8,544 bases of DNA, taken from Gammaproteobacteria bacterium (GTDB lineage Bacteria; Pseudomonadota; Gammaproteobacteria; Pseudomonadales; Porticoccaceae). Position 1 is the stretch's first letter. The number at the start of each line of letters is the position of its first letter. The notes beneath the pieces are model-generated. The model was not told the DNA's origin and did no database searches. It saw only the letters and a program-made list of their open reading frames with translations. Positions 1 through 7,600 of the stretch are shown one piece after another. A program made the translations under genes and the position numbers. Where the stretch lies: contig SBGI01000239.1 of assembly GCA_006227015.1 (NCBI GenBank), forward strand, positions 1 through 8,544, written 5' to 3'.

Positions 1-29
1 TAATGTGATTTATTGATATTGGAGCAACT

Positions 30-437
30 ATGCTTGAGTGGTTTAATGAACACCAGACCCTGTTGACATGGCTCAGTATTGTCTCTCTGGTCACCTTTGT
101 GGTCAGCCTACTGGCCCTGCCATGGTTGGTTTCCCTCATTCCCGCTGACTATTTCCAACACCACCAAAGACATCCTACCCACTTAAAAAAGGGGCATCCT
201 GTCATTCGCTTCCTGATGCTTTGCGGAAAAAATGTCCTGGGGCTGGCATTGCTATGCGGTGGCATTCTCATGCTTTTTTTGCCGGGTCAGGGACTACTCA
301 CCATTGCTGTGGGACTATTGCTGATGGACTATCCCGGCAAGTTCAAACTGGAACGGCGTATTGTTGGCCACCCCTCCATACTGAAAGGGCTTAACTGGCT
401 AAGGGACAAGCGCCAACAACCGCCTATTGAGCTGTAG
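30..437 (+). CDS. PGPGW-type small inner-membrane protein
   Basis: A 135-residue protein with two hydrophobic stretches, about residues 11-37 and 64-98, so it is likely an inner-membrane protein with two or three helices. The second stretch contains FLPGQG (83-88) followed by a glycine/leucine-rich helix, DYPGK (100-104) and a basic tail rich in Arg and Lys. This arrangement is the hallmark of the PGPGW putative transmembrane family, in which PGQG-type loops and a short basic cytoplasmic tail recur. No biochemical role is known to me for the family, so none is assigned. The ATG is preceded by GGAG at 21-24 with a 5-nt spacing, which supports this start. The stop codon is one base from the stop of the convergent ung gene. 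Family assignment is by motif memory; function is unknown. Confidence 0.85.
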   Translation: MLEWFNEHQTLLTWLSIVSLVTFVVSLLALPWLVSLIPADYFQHHQRHPTHLKKGHPVIRFLMLCGKNVLGLALLCGGILMLFLPGQGLLTIAVGLLLMDYPGKFKLERRIVGHPSILKGLNWLRDKRQQPPIEL

Positions 438-438
438 T

Positions 439-1170
439 CTACTCAGCCTGCACCGGCGCTCTGAGCGAGTCAGATGCAACATTTTTTGGAAGCCGCCAAT
501 CGATAGGGTCAACCCCATGTCGCATTAGGTATTCATTGGTTTTGGAAAAATGTCGACAACCAAAAAATCCACGGTAAGCCGAGAGTGGAGATGGGTGCGG
601 CGCCTTCAACACGAGATGACGACTGCTATCGATAAATGCTCCTTTTTTCTGGGCATAACTTCCCCACAACAAAAACACCAGGCCATCTCGGCGATCATTG
701 AGCTCGTGTATAGCGCGGTCGGTAAACTCTTCCCAGCCCTTTCCCTGATGGGCCCCGGCGTTACCCCTCTCAACGGTGAGAGTGGCATTAAGTAACAACA
801 CACCCTGTTCCGCCCAATGGGACAGGCAACCATGCGAAGCTGGTTCAATACCCAGGTCTGTCTGCAGTTCCTGATAAATGTTGCGTAACGACGGGGGTAT
901 CTCGACACCTGGCAACACGGAAAAACAAAGCCCATGGGCCTGGCCGGGCCCGTGATATGGATCCTGCCCCAAAACAACCACTTTCACCGCATCAAAAGGG
1001 GTGAAATTAAAAGCTGCAAACCAGTTTGCACCCGCTGGATAGATCACCTTTCCCTGTTGTCTCTGGTGAGCCAGATAGTCCCTAAGCGTCGCCATATACG
1101 GCTTATCAAACTCATCGGCCATAACATCCAGCCAACTGGTGTGCAGTTGTATTTTCCGCTTGTCTTCCAC
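439..1170 (-). CDS. ung: Uracil-DNA glycosylase, family 1
   Basis: Removes uracil from DNA, arising from cytosine deamination or dUMP misincorporation, and so starts base excision repair in the cytoplasm. The 243-residue protein carries the family-1 signatures in order: water-activating loop [14 protein letters not shown] at 68-81 with catalytic Asp70, a proline-rich PPSL loop at 92-95, the LLLN uracil-recognition strand at 125-128 with Asn128, LLWG at 167-170, and the DNA-intercalation loop [14 protein letters not shown] at 192-205 with His192. No key residue is missing. The start is GTG at 1168-1170. An in-frame TAA lies two codons upstream, and the next Met (residue 17) would cut into the conserved N-terminal segment WLDVMADEF, so GTG is the only sensible start. 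A GGA lies 8 nt upstream. The gene is transcribed divergently from the patatin gene and convergently with the PGPGW gene. Confidence 0.98.
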   Translation of the reverse strand: MEDKRKIQLHTSWLDVMADEFDKPYMATLRDYLAHQRQQGKVIYPAGANWFAAFNFTPFDAVKVVVLGQDPYHGPGQAHGLCFSVLPGVEIPPSLRNIYQELQTDLGIEPASHGCLSHWAEQGVLLLNATLTVERGNAGAHQGKGWEEFTDRAIHELNDRRDGLVFLLWGSYAQKKGAFIDSSRHLVLKAPHPSPLSAYRGFFGCRHFSKTNEYLMRHGVDPIDWRLPKNVASDSLRAPVQAE

Positions 1171-1177
1171 ACTTTAA

Positions 1178-1214
1178 TTCCGGTTATCATGGGCCAGGCT
1201 GCAATAAACCGGAA
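1178..1214. repeat. 8-bp inverted repeat in the ung/patatin intergenic gap
   Basis: TTCCGGTT (1178-1185) and AACCGGAA (1207-1214) are exact reverse complements separated by 21 bp, about two helical turns centre to centre plus some. The right arm overlaps the start of the GGAAATTTCC palindrome and the candidate -10 box of ung. It could be a dimeric regulator site or a weak hairpin near the ung start, but arms of this size also occur by chance. Confidence 0.3.
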
Positions 1215-1231
1215 ATTTCCATGGGAATCAA
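1203..1231 (-). promoter_or_regulatory. Candidate sigma70-like promoter of ung with palindromic spacer
   Basis: On the minus strand, TTGATT (1226-1231) and TTTATT (1203-1208) are separated by exactly 17 bp and match the -35 and -10 consensus at four of six positions each. The spacer holds the perfect 10-bp palindrome GGAAATTTCC (1211-1220). The start of transcription would fall near 1196, leaving a leader of roughly 25 nt before the GTG. Box matches are only moderate, so this is a prediction from sequence alone. The palindrome could be a repressor site or chance. Confidence 0.35.
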
Positions 1232-1285
1232 CCACCCTAGTCGGGGACGCATCAAAAACAACTTAGCTGACTTGGTGAGATCACA

Positions 1286-2116
1286 GTGAAAAAAATTGGT
1301 TTGGCCCTGGGTGGCGGTGGTGCCAAAGGTGTGAGTCACCTGCTGATTCTGGAAACTCTTGAGGAATTGGGATTAAGACCCGCTTACGTCACCGGTACCA
1401 GTATCGGCGCTTTGATTGGTGCCATGTACTGTGCGGGGATGCCGACCCAGGATATCAAGGATATTTTTCTCGAGTTCAGCCTGAAGGATAACGAGTCCAT
1501 CAAACATCTCGTAACCAAAAAACACATCTTCAAGTGGATGGATTTTATCGGCCCACAATTTCGCGGCAAGGGACTGATACGTGTAGAGAACCTGATCACC
1601 TACCTTTTCGAATCTGTGCAGGCCAACCGTTTTACACAACTGGAAATTCCGCTCAAGGTCGTGGCTTCAGATTTCTGGAATCGCCAGCAAGTGGTGCTGG
1701 ACAAGGGAGCTTTAATACCCGCCATCAGAGCCAGTATGTCCCTGCCCGGCCTGTTTGAACCGGTCAAGGTTGGTGGGCGGATATTGATTGATGGCGGCGC
1801 GGTGAACCCTGTACCCTTTGACCTGCTACCCGACAGCTGCGATCTGAGAATTGCAGTCGATGTGATCGGAGAACGTTCCGATACCGAGAAAATGCCATCA
1901 CTCTCAGAGGCGGTGTTTAACACCTATCAGATTATGCAAAAAAGCATAATCCGGGAGAAGCTCGATAAAGCACCGCCGGAAATATACATTGAACCCAACG
2001 TGGTCAATGTAAAAATGCTGGAATTCTACCGGGCAAATGAAATCTTCAAGCAGGGAACGGCAACCAAAAGCAACCTAAAGCGCAAAATTACCCTATGGGA
2101 GAAACATCACGGATAA
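1286..2116 (+). CDS. Patatin-like phospholipase (RssA/YchK-like acyl hydrolase)
   Basis: A 276-residue patatin-fold serine hydrolase, a lipid acyl hydrolase that uses a Ser-Asp dyad. The oxyanion-hole loop GGGGAKG is at residues 9-15, the nucleophile elbow GTSIG at 37-41 with Ser39, the fold-typical RASMSLPGLFEPV at 148-160, and the catalytic Asp169 in DGGAVNPVP (169-177). All catalytic elements are present. There is no signal peptide, so it is probably cytoplasmic or peripheral to the membrane. The length suits the small bacterial patatin group that includes E. coli RssA; the physiological substrate is not deducible. The start is GTG at 1286, preceded by GGTGAG at 1274-1279 with a 6-nt spacing, and the protein begins directly with the first beta strand as expected. 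Its last 29 bp overlap the 3' end of the convergent hydrolase gene. Confidence 0.93.
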   Translation: MKKIGLALGGGGAKGVSHLLILETLEELGLRPAYVTGTSIGALIGAMYCAGMPTQDIKDIFLEFSLKDNESIKHLVTKKHIFKWMDFIGPQFRGKGLIRVENLITYLFESVQANRFTQLEIPLKVVASDFWNRQQVVLDKGALIPAIRASMSLPGLFEPVKVGGRILIDGGAVNPVPFDLLPDSCDLRIAVDVIGERSDTEKMPSLSEAVFNTYQIMQKSIIREKLDKAPPEIYIEPNVVNVKMLEFYRANEIFKQGTATKSNLKRKITLWEKHHG

Positions 2117-2882
2117 ATGCGTCAATTGCTGCGTTGGTTTCATCGGGCTTTTCAATCGGCGTACCGTGTCCTGAGTCTGGAACCACCACCAGTCTGGCAT
2201 CCTGCATCGCAGCGACCACAGCTTCTTTAACGGCCACCGGGGAGTAATCCCTGTCACCGGTTAACATCAGCGTTGGCGTCTGTATCGCCGTCAGATGTTC
2301 CAGCACGCCCCAGCCGAACAGCGCTTTCAGGTTTTTCAGATACACCTTTTTCGGGTTTGAGGCGATCTGTTTGGCCAACATATCGATCAGGTCTTCCCGC
2401 CCCTCTCCGGGAAACATGGTTGTCGCCACCTTGCGTCCGTAGGCCTCCATGCCCAACAGGTGAATGGCGGCCAAGCGTGTCCAGAGCATTTTTCTGGCCG
2501 CAAACGTGTCATTGGGCAATGCTGGGCCGGAATTCACTATCGTCATGCTGAGCAAGCGGTCCGGCGCATCAACAGCCAGCTGAAATGCCACCATACCACC
2601 CATGGAGAGGCCGACGATATGGGCCGAAGCAATACCCAGAAAATCCATCAATGCCACCACATCTGCGGCATGAATTGGCACGCTGTAAGGACCATCGGGT
2701 TTGTCAGAGTCGCCATGCCCCCTGAAATCAGGCGCTATCACTCTGTTTGATTGGCTGAAAAATTCAATTTGTGGGCCCCAGTCTTTACGACTCACACCAA
2801 GCCCATGCAGCAGGATCAGCGGCTGTCCCTGCCCTTTGTCTACATAGGCTATCGATACACCATTCACCGTAGCTTCAGGCAT
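2088..2882 (-). CDS. Alpha/beta hydrolase, 3-oxoadipate enol-lactonase-like
   Basis: A 264-residue alpha/beta-hydrolase-fold enzyme. The oxyanion-hole HGLG is at residues 26-29, the DFRGHGDSDKP segment at 52-62 is typical of the fold, the nucleophile elbow GLSMGG is at 91-96 with Ser93, the acid is probably Asp212 in GDRD (209-212), and the base is His239 in DSGHG (236-240). The catalytic triad is therefore complete. Overall it resembles PcaD-like lactonases and other small esterases, but no beta-ketoadipate pathway gene lies nearby, so a specific substrate should not be assigned. No signal peptide is seen, so the protein is cytoplasmic. The ATG at 2880-2882 is preceded on the minus strand by AGGAG (2891-2895) with an 8-nt spacing, a strong start signal. 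The 3' end overlaps the patatin gene by 29 bp on the opposite strand. The gene is divergent from the heme A synthase gene. Confidence 0.93.
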   Translation of the reverse strand: MPEATVNGVSIAYVDKGQGQPLILLHGLGVSRKDWGPQIEFFSQSNRVIAPDFRGHGDSDKPDGPYSVPIHAADVVALMDFLGIASAHIVGLSMGGMVAFQLAVDAPDRLLSMTIVNSGPALPNDTFAARKMLWTRLAAIHLLGMEAYGRKVATTMFPGEGREDLIDMLAKQIASNPKKVYLKNLKALFGWGVLEHLTAIQTPTLMLTGDRDYSPVAVKEAVVAAMQDARLVVVPDSGHGTPIEKPDETNAAIDAFIRDVSPIG

Positions 2883-3078
2883 GGCCTTTTCTCCTGATTA
2901 AAGTCACAAGACTTTGCCGGATAAGCGGTAGACAGGCAAGCCAGTGCTCCACGGATTGGCAACGACTTTATGAATAAGCGCCAAATTTCCCCGGCAAAAG
3001 GTGACGGGTTTTGGTAGGATTCCCGAGCCAAAAAATGCTGCCCCAGGGTGGCAGATCACAGAAAACAGAGACGATGAT
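2883..3078. other. Divergent intergenic region with small inverted repeats
   Basis: This 196-bp gap must carry the 5' signals of both the hydrolase (-) and the heme A synthase (+). I see no gene in it and no convincing -35/-10 pair. Visible symmetry: AAAGTC (2900-2905) with GACTTT (2910-2915) around a 4-nt loop, just upstream of the hydrolase ribosome site; TTTGCCGG (2913-2920) with its exact reverse complement CCGGCAAA (2991-2998); TTTTGG (3009-3014) with CCAAAA (3028-3033); and CTGCC (3038-3042) with GGCAG (3050-3054). The last two would form small tandem hairpins in the leader of the heme A synthase mRNA. Each is short, and no known riboswitch or regulator motif was recognised. Confidence 0.4.
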
Positions 3079-4104
3079 ATGAACATGCAGGTTCGTTATG
3101 ACAGGCAGATCGCCACCTGGCTGATCATTTGTGCCGCCATCATTGTAACCATGATTCTACTGGGCGGTGTTACCCGCCTCACCCGCTCGGGACTCTCCAT
3201 GGTGGAATGGAAACCCCTGATGGGTATCATTCCCCCACTCAGCGAACAGGCATGGCTGGAAGTATTTGAAAAATACAAACAATTTCCCGAATACCAGAAA
3301 GTAAACAAGGGAATGAGTCTGTTTCAATTTAAAGAAATTTTTATGTTCGAGTACCTGCACCGGGTACTGGGCAGGCTCATTGGCATCCTGTTCCTCGTTC
3401 CGTTTCTGTTTTTCCATTTCAGCGGTCGAATTAAGGCAGGACTGACACCAAAACTGGTGGGGATGTTCATTCTTGGTGGATTACAGGGGCTGCTGGGCTG
3501 GTACATGGTAAAAAGCGGATTGGTGGATAACCCCAGAGTCAGCCAGTACCGCCTGACGGCCCACCTTGGCACTGCCGTGTTTATCTATGCCTATATTCTC
3601 TGGGTTGCCTGGGGACTGTTCTATCCAAGTCGCACACCGGCGGCCAGCCAGGGTTTGCAGCGCTATGCTAGTACACTGACCGTGCTGGTCTTCCTGATGA
3701 TTCTGTCCGGAGGGCTGGTCGCGGGCACACATGCTGGTCATGCCTACCCGACCTTCCCGCTGATGGCGGGCAGCTTTTTCCCTCCTGGTCTCTATGCCAC
3801 AGATCCAGTATGGCTTGCCGCCTTTGAAGACCTAACCACCATACAGTTCAACCACCGTATCTTTGCCTATCTGCTGATCGTGCTGATCGCTGTTTTCGCA
3901 GTAAAAACATTTCGTCAGGCAGATACCCACACCGATGTTAAAACAGGCCTGAAGCTGGTTCTGGCCTTCCTGGTGATCCAGGTTTCACTGGGTATCTCTA
4001 CACTGTTACTGCATGTGCCGGTACCTCTTGCGGCCGCTCACCAGGGCGGTGCCGTATTGCTTTTCACGGCGGTGCTCTTCACGACCCACCGATTGAGACA
4101 TTAA
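3079..4104 (+). CDS. ctaA: Heme A synthase, COX15/CtaA type 2
   Basis: Oxidises the C8 methyl of heme O to a formyl group, giving heme A for aa3-type cytochrome c oxidase; an integral inner-membrane protein. From ATG 3079 it has 341 residues with about eight hydrophobic helices (near 12-32, 95-115, 125-143, 160-180, 200-217, 258-277, 291-312, 318-337). The four heme-ligand-type histidines fall in EYLHR (His94), LTAHLG (His162), FNHR (His259) and AAHQ (His321). The GGVTRLTRSGLSMVEWKP stretch (29-46) and the following FEKYKQFPEYQ are typical of the alphaproteobacterial/mitochondrial type-2 class, and the first periplasmic loop lacks the cysteine pair seen in Bacillus CtaA. The frame is open back to a GTG at 3001, but ATG 3079 has GAG (3068-3070) 8 nt upstream and gives the normal short N-terminus; ATG 3085 is an alternative. 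No oxidase subunit, ctaB or ctaG lies in the window. Confidence 0.93.
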   Translation: MNMQVRYDRQIATWLIICAAIIVTMILLGGVTRLTRSGLSMVEWKPLMGIIPPLSEQAWLEVFEKYKQFPEYQKVNKGMSLFQFKEIFMFEYLHRVLGRLIGILFLVPFLFFHFSGRIKAGLTPKLVGMFILGGLQGLLGWYMVKSGLVDNPRVSQYRLTAHLGTAVFIYAYILWVAWGLFYPSRTPAASQGLQRYASTLTVLVFLMILSGGLVAGTHAGHAYPTFPLMAGSFFPPGLYATDPVWLAAFEDLTTIQFNHRIFAYLLIVLIAVFAVKTFRQADTHTDVKTGLKLVLAFLVIQVSLGISTLLLHVPVPLAAAHQGGAVLLFTAVLFTTHRLRH

Positions 4105-4166
4105 ACATGAAAAACACACCTCAAAAACAGTCAACCCAAAAGGTTTATCTTTAACCGCCGATAATG

Positions 4167-4193
4167 TTGATATAGCGCAGTATCGGGTATAAT
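4167..4193 (+). promoter_or_regulatory. Candidate sigma70 promoter of the cytochrome c gene
   Basis: A perfect TATAAT (4188-4193) lies 34 bp upstream of the cytochrome ATG. TTGATA (4167-4172) is a good -35 match but leaves only a 15-bp spacer, shorter than the ideal 17. Transcription would begin near 4200, giving a short leader that contains the ribosome site GGAG (4217-4220). The 123-bp gap after ctaA shows no terminator, so read-through from ctaA is also possible. Confidence 0.5.
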
Positions 4194-4227
4194 TTCCCCA
4201 ATTTATTTCCTGTATTGGAGCAATGGC

Positions 4228-4533
4228 ATGAAAAAAATGATTGGAACATTGGTATTCGCAGCTTTGAGCGCAACCGCTGGCCAGGCAGTGGCGGCTGGCG
4301 ACATCGACGAGGGCAAGACCAAAGCAATGGCCTGCGCAGCCTGCCATGGTGCTGCCGGAATCAGCAGCAACGAGGCATGGCCTAATCTGGCGGGTCAGAA
4401 AGCAGGTTACCTGGTCAAACAGCTCAAGGCCTTCCGCGACGGAACTCGCAACGATCCAGTGATGAGCAGCATGTCCAAGACATTGTCTGACCCAGATATT
4501 GATGATCTGGCCGCCTACTATTCAAGCCTGTAA
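4228..4533 (+). CDS. Periplasmic monoheme class I cytochrome c (c553/c4-domain-like)
   Basis: A small electron carrier, 101 residues before processing. The N-terminus MKKMIG with a following alanine-rich hydrophobic stretch is a Sec signal peptide, with cleavage likely near residues 22-24 (AVAA|GD), leaving a mature protein of about 78 residues in the periplasm. The covalent heme-binding motif CAACH is at 36-40, with His40 as the proximal ligand. The axial methionine is Met79 or Met82 in DPVMSSM, and the C-terminal helix LSDPDIDDLAAYYSSL is characteristic of class I cytochromes such as c553 and the single domains of cytochrome c4. GGAG (4217-4220) stands 7 nt before the ATG. It lies downstream of ctaA on the same strand, so a role as electron donor to an oxidase is plausible but inferred. 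The redox partner cannot be read from sequence. Confidence 0.93.
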   Translation: MKKMIGTLVFAALSATAGQAVAAGDIDEGKTKAMACAACHGAAGISSNEAWPNLAGQKAGYLVKQLKAFRDGTRNDPVMSSMSKTLSDPDIDDLAAYYSSL

Positions 4534-4554
4534 ATTTCTACATATGGTCTAGCT

Positions 4555-4575
4555 ACTGATCGCGCTGCGGTCAGT
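4555..4575 (+). other. Stem-loop just downstream of the cytochrome c gene
   Basis: ACTGATCGC (4555-4563) pairs with GCGGTCAGT (4567-4575) around a 3-nt loop, giving a 9-bp stem with one G-U wobble as plus-strand RNA. It begins 21 nt after the cytochrome stop codon. It is not followed by a U tract, so it is not a classical intrinsic terminator; a 3' mRNA-stabilising hairpin or an assisting structure upstream of the real terminator is possible. Confidence 0.4.
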
Positions 4576-4621
4576 GCACAAAGACTCTATTCAGAACTGT
4601 CTGTACCAAACGACAGGCACA

Positions 4622-4649
4622 AAAAAGCCCGGCAATCGCCGGGCTTTTT
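4622..4649. terminator. Bidirectional intrinsic terminator between cytochrome c and purL
   Basis: The arm AAAAAGCCCGGC (4622-4633) and its exact reverse complement (4638-4649) enclose a 4-nt AATC loop, giving a perfect 12-bp stem with a GC-rich core and an A tract on one side and a T tract on the other. It therefore reads as a rho-independent terminator on both strands. It lies 88 bp after the cytochrome c stop and 37 bp after the purL stop, so it most likely ends both convergent transcripts. Confidence 0.93.
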
Positions 4650-4686
4650 ATTATCAGGCAGTGATCGCGGCAACCAGCATTCCAGA

Positions 4687-7600
4687 TTAACCAACAAACA
4701 CTCGGGCATTTCTGAACAGGCGCATCCAGGCACCATCCTCACCCCAGTCGTCCGGGTGCCAGGAGTTGGTCACAGTCCGGAACACTCGTTCCGGATGGGG
4801 CATCATAATTGTCGCCCGACCATCATCACTGGTGACGCCGGTAATCCCGTAAATAGAACCATTTGGATTAGCTGGGTAACTTTCGGCGACATCCAGATAA
4901 TTGTCCAGGTAACGCAATGCTACACGATCAGAAGCGTCAAATGCGTCCACATCCTGATCAAATCCAAATTCAACGCGGCCTTCACCATGGGCAACAGCTA
5001 TCGGCATATACGAACCCTCCATACCAGCGAGCATAATGGACGGCGATGGGCTTACCTTCACCAGTGAAAACCGGGCTTCAAACTGCTCTGAGACGTTGCG
5101 TACAAAGCGCGGCCACTGCATTGCGCCGGGAATCAGGGTTTTCAGATTGGACAGCATCTGACAACCGTTACAGACACCAAAGGTAAAAGTGTCCTGTCGT
5201 TCAAAAAACTGCTGGAATTGGTCGCGCAAGACAGCGTTAAACAAGATTGTTTTAGCCCAGCCCTCACCCGCTCCCAGCACATCTCCATAGGAGAAGCCGC
5301 CACAGGCCACAAGGCCCTTGTAGTCCTGCAAGTGATGTCGGCCACTCAGCAGGTCACTCATGTGTACATCCACTGCACTGAAACCGGCACGGTCAAAAGC
5401 GGCCGCCATTTCCACATGGCCATTCACGCCCTGCTCACGCAACACGGCAATCGCGGGGCGAACACCAGTATTGATAAACGGCGCTGCCACATCCTCATTG
5501 ATGTCATAGCTGAGGCTAGTGCTCAAGCCTGGGTTGTCGAAAAACAGGCCGTCAAACTCCTGTCGGGCGCAGTCTTCATTATCCCTGAGAGCCTGGATTT
5601 TGTAGCTGGTCTGGCTCCAGCGGCGTAACAATTCAACCCGGCTGGAACTAAACAGGTACGCGCCATCCTGCATAATTTCTATGGCGTCGCCTCGATCCAG
5701 TGTCGCCACAGTGGTAACGGCAATATCTGCATCCTTGAAGCGTTGTATAAAGGCTTCGGCCTTATGAGTTTCCACCTGAACAACGGCGCCCAGTTCTTCA
5801 TTAAAGAGAACAGATAACGCGTCCCCTGGCTGCTCATCCAGGCAGATATTCAAGCCGATATTACCGGCGAAGGCCATTTCGACCAGTGTCGTGAAAAGCC
5901 CTCCATCGGAACGGTCGTGATAGGCCAAAATCTCACCTGCCCGGTTGGCGGACTGAACCAGTTCGAAAAATGTCTTCAGCTTCTCCGCACTGACCACATC
6001 CGCCGGAGTATCACCCATCTGGTTGTAAACCTGAGCAATGATAGAACCGCCCAAACGGTTTCGATTGCCACCCAGATCAATATAAAGGAGTACGGTTTCA
6101 CCTTTGTCGGAACGCAACTCCGGTGTCAGCGTCGCGCGTACATCCTGTACCGGCGCAAAGGCTGAAATAATCAACGACATGGGTGCGGTTACTGCCCTGT
6201 CTTCACCATCCTGGGCCCAGGTGGTGCGCATGGACATGGAATCCTTGCCCACCGGGATGGTAATACCGAGCGCGGGACAAAGCTCCATACCCACGGCCTC
6301 GACGGTACGGAATAACTTTTCATCCTCGCCGGGATGTCCAGCAGCGCACATCCAGTTAGCCGAAAGCTTGATATCTGAAATCTGGGCGATGCTGGTCCCG
6401 GCGATATTGGTGATGGCCTCACCAATCGCCATACGACCGGAGGCGGGTGCATCCAACAGCGCCACAGGCGTGCGCTCACCCATCGCCATGGCTTCACCTG
6501 CATAGCTGTCGTAACTCACAGTGGTGACGGCACAATCTGCAACTGGAATCTGGCAGGGACCAACCATCTGGTCCCGCGCAACCATCCCTGTCACCGACCG
6601 ATCACCGATGGTAATCAGGAAGCTCTTGCTGGCCACTGTGGGGTGGGTCAATACCCGGTCAATGGCTTCCTCAAGGCTGATATCGAGACCGCCAAATGGC
6701 TGGATCGGGGCCGAGCGGGTTTCGGCAACGCGATGCATTTTCGGCGGCTTGCCAAACAGTACCGACATGGGCAAGTCCACGGGATTGGATGAAAAATGCG
6801 TATCGTTAAGCAAGAGGTGTTTTTCATCAGTGGCTTCGCCGACAACAGCATAGGGACAACGCTCGCGCTGACAAATCGACTCGAAGCTGGCCAGATCTTC
6901 CGGCTTCACTGCCAGCACATAACGTTCTTGCGCCTCGTTACACCAGATGGCCAGAGGTGACATGCCGGGTTCATCATTGGGGACATTGCGCAGCTCAAAG
7001 CGACCACCACAACCGCCATCTTTTACCAGCTCGGGAAAGGCATTGGACAGTCCGCCTGCACCCACATCATGAATGAAGGCAATGGGGTTGCTGTCACCCA
7101 ACTGCCAGCAGCGGTCAATCACCTCCTGACAACGTCGTTCTATCTCAGGGTTCTGGCGTTGCACCGACGCGAAATCGAGGTCTTCGGCACTGCTGCCTGA
7201 CGCCATGGACGAAGCGGCGCCACCACCCAGACCGATTAACATCGCCGGGCCACCCAGCACGATAAGTTTGCAACCTGCCTGAAATGGCGGTTTCAGGACA
7301 TGCTCACCGCGGATGTTGCCATAGCCTCCGGCAATCATGATTGGCTTGTGATAGCCGCGCCGTTCACCGTCGAAATGTTCTTCAAAAGAGCGAAAATATC
7401 CGCACAGATTCGGTCTTCCGAACTCGTTATTAAATGCCGCACCGCCAATAGGCCCTTCAATCATAATATCGAGAGCACTGGCAATACGGTCGGGTTTGCC
7501 ATAATCCTGTTCCCAGGGCTTTGAAAAACCTGGTATCTGCAAATTGGAGACAGTGAAGCCGGTTAGTCCAACCTTTGGCTTGGATCCCCTGCCCACCGCC

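Noticed and set aside
1044..1235. 63-residue minus-strand frame with an ATG (1188-1190) just upstream of the ung GTG
   Set aside because: That ATG is out of frame with ung by 20 bases and its frame runs through the ung N-terminus; it is not a leader peptide with any supporting signal.
550..1266. Plus-strand open frames across ung (81 and 110 residues)
   Set aside because: They are antisense to a complete, motif-rich ung and show no domain features of their own.
2088..2882. Assigning the hydrolase as pcaD of the beta-ketoadipate pathway
   Set aside because: The fold and triad fit, but no other aromatic-degradation gene is nearby and this family is too broad to name a substrate from sequence alone.
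3001..3078. N-terminal extension of ctaA from an upstream GTG
   Set aside because: The frame is open but the extra 26 residues are polar, unlike any CtaA N-terminus I know, and ATG 3079 has a suitable ribosome site and gives the usual short leader before the first helix.
4107..4154. 15-codon ORF directly after ctaA (MKNTPQKQ...)
   Set aside because: Very short, with no recognisable ribosome site and no recognisable motif; it is most likely non-coding spacer.
14..4222. Shared TATTGGAGCAA upstream of the PGPGW and cytochrome c starts
   Set aside because: The match is centred on the ribosome-binding GGAG and is best explained as similar translation signals, not a common regulator site.
4557..4669. 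Repeated TGATCGCG (4557-4564 and 4662-4669) flanking the terminator
   Set aside because: Only 8 bp and unaccompanied by any mobile-element or att-like feature; chance recurrence is likely.
6104..6853. Plus-strand open frames across purL of 110-133 residues, and an alternative minus frame of 104 residues
   Set aside because: These are shadows of the PurL reading frame: low-complexity, no start signals, and the real frame is intact throughout.
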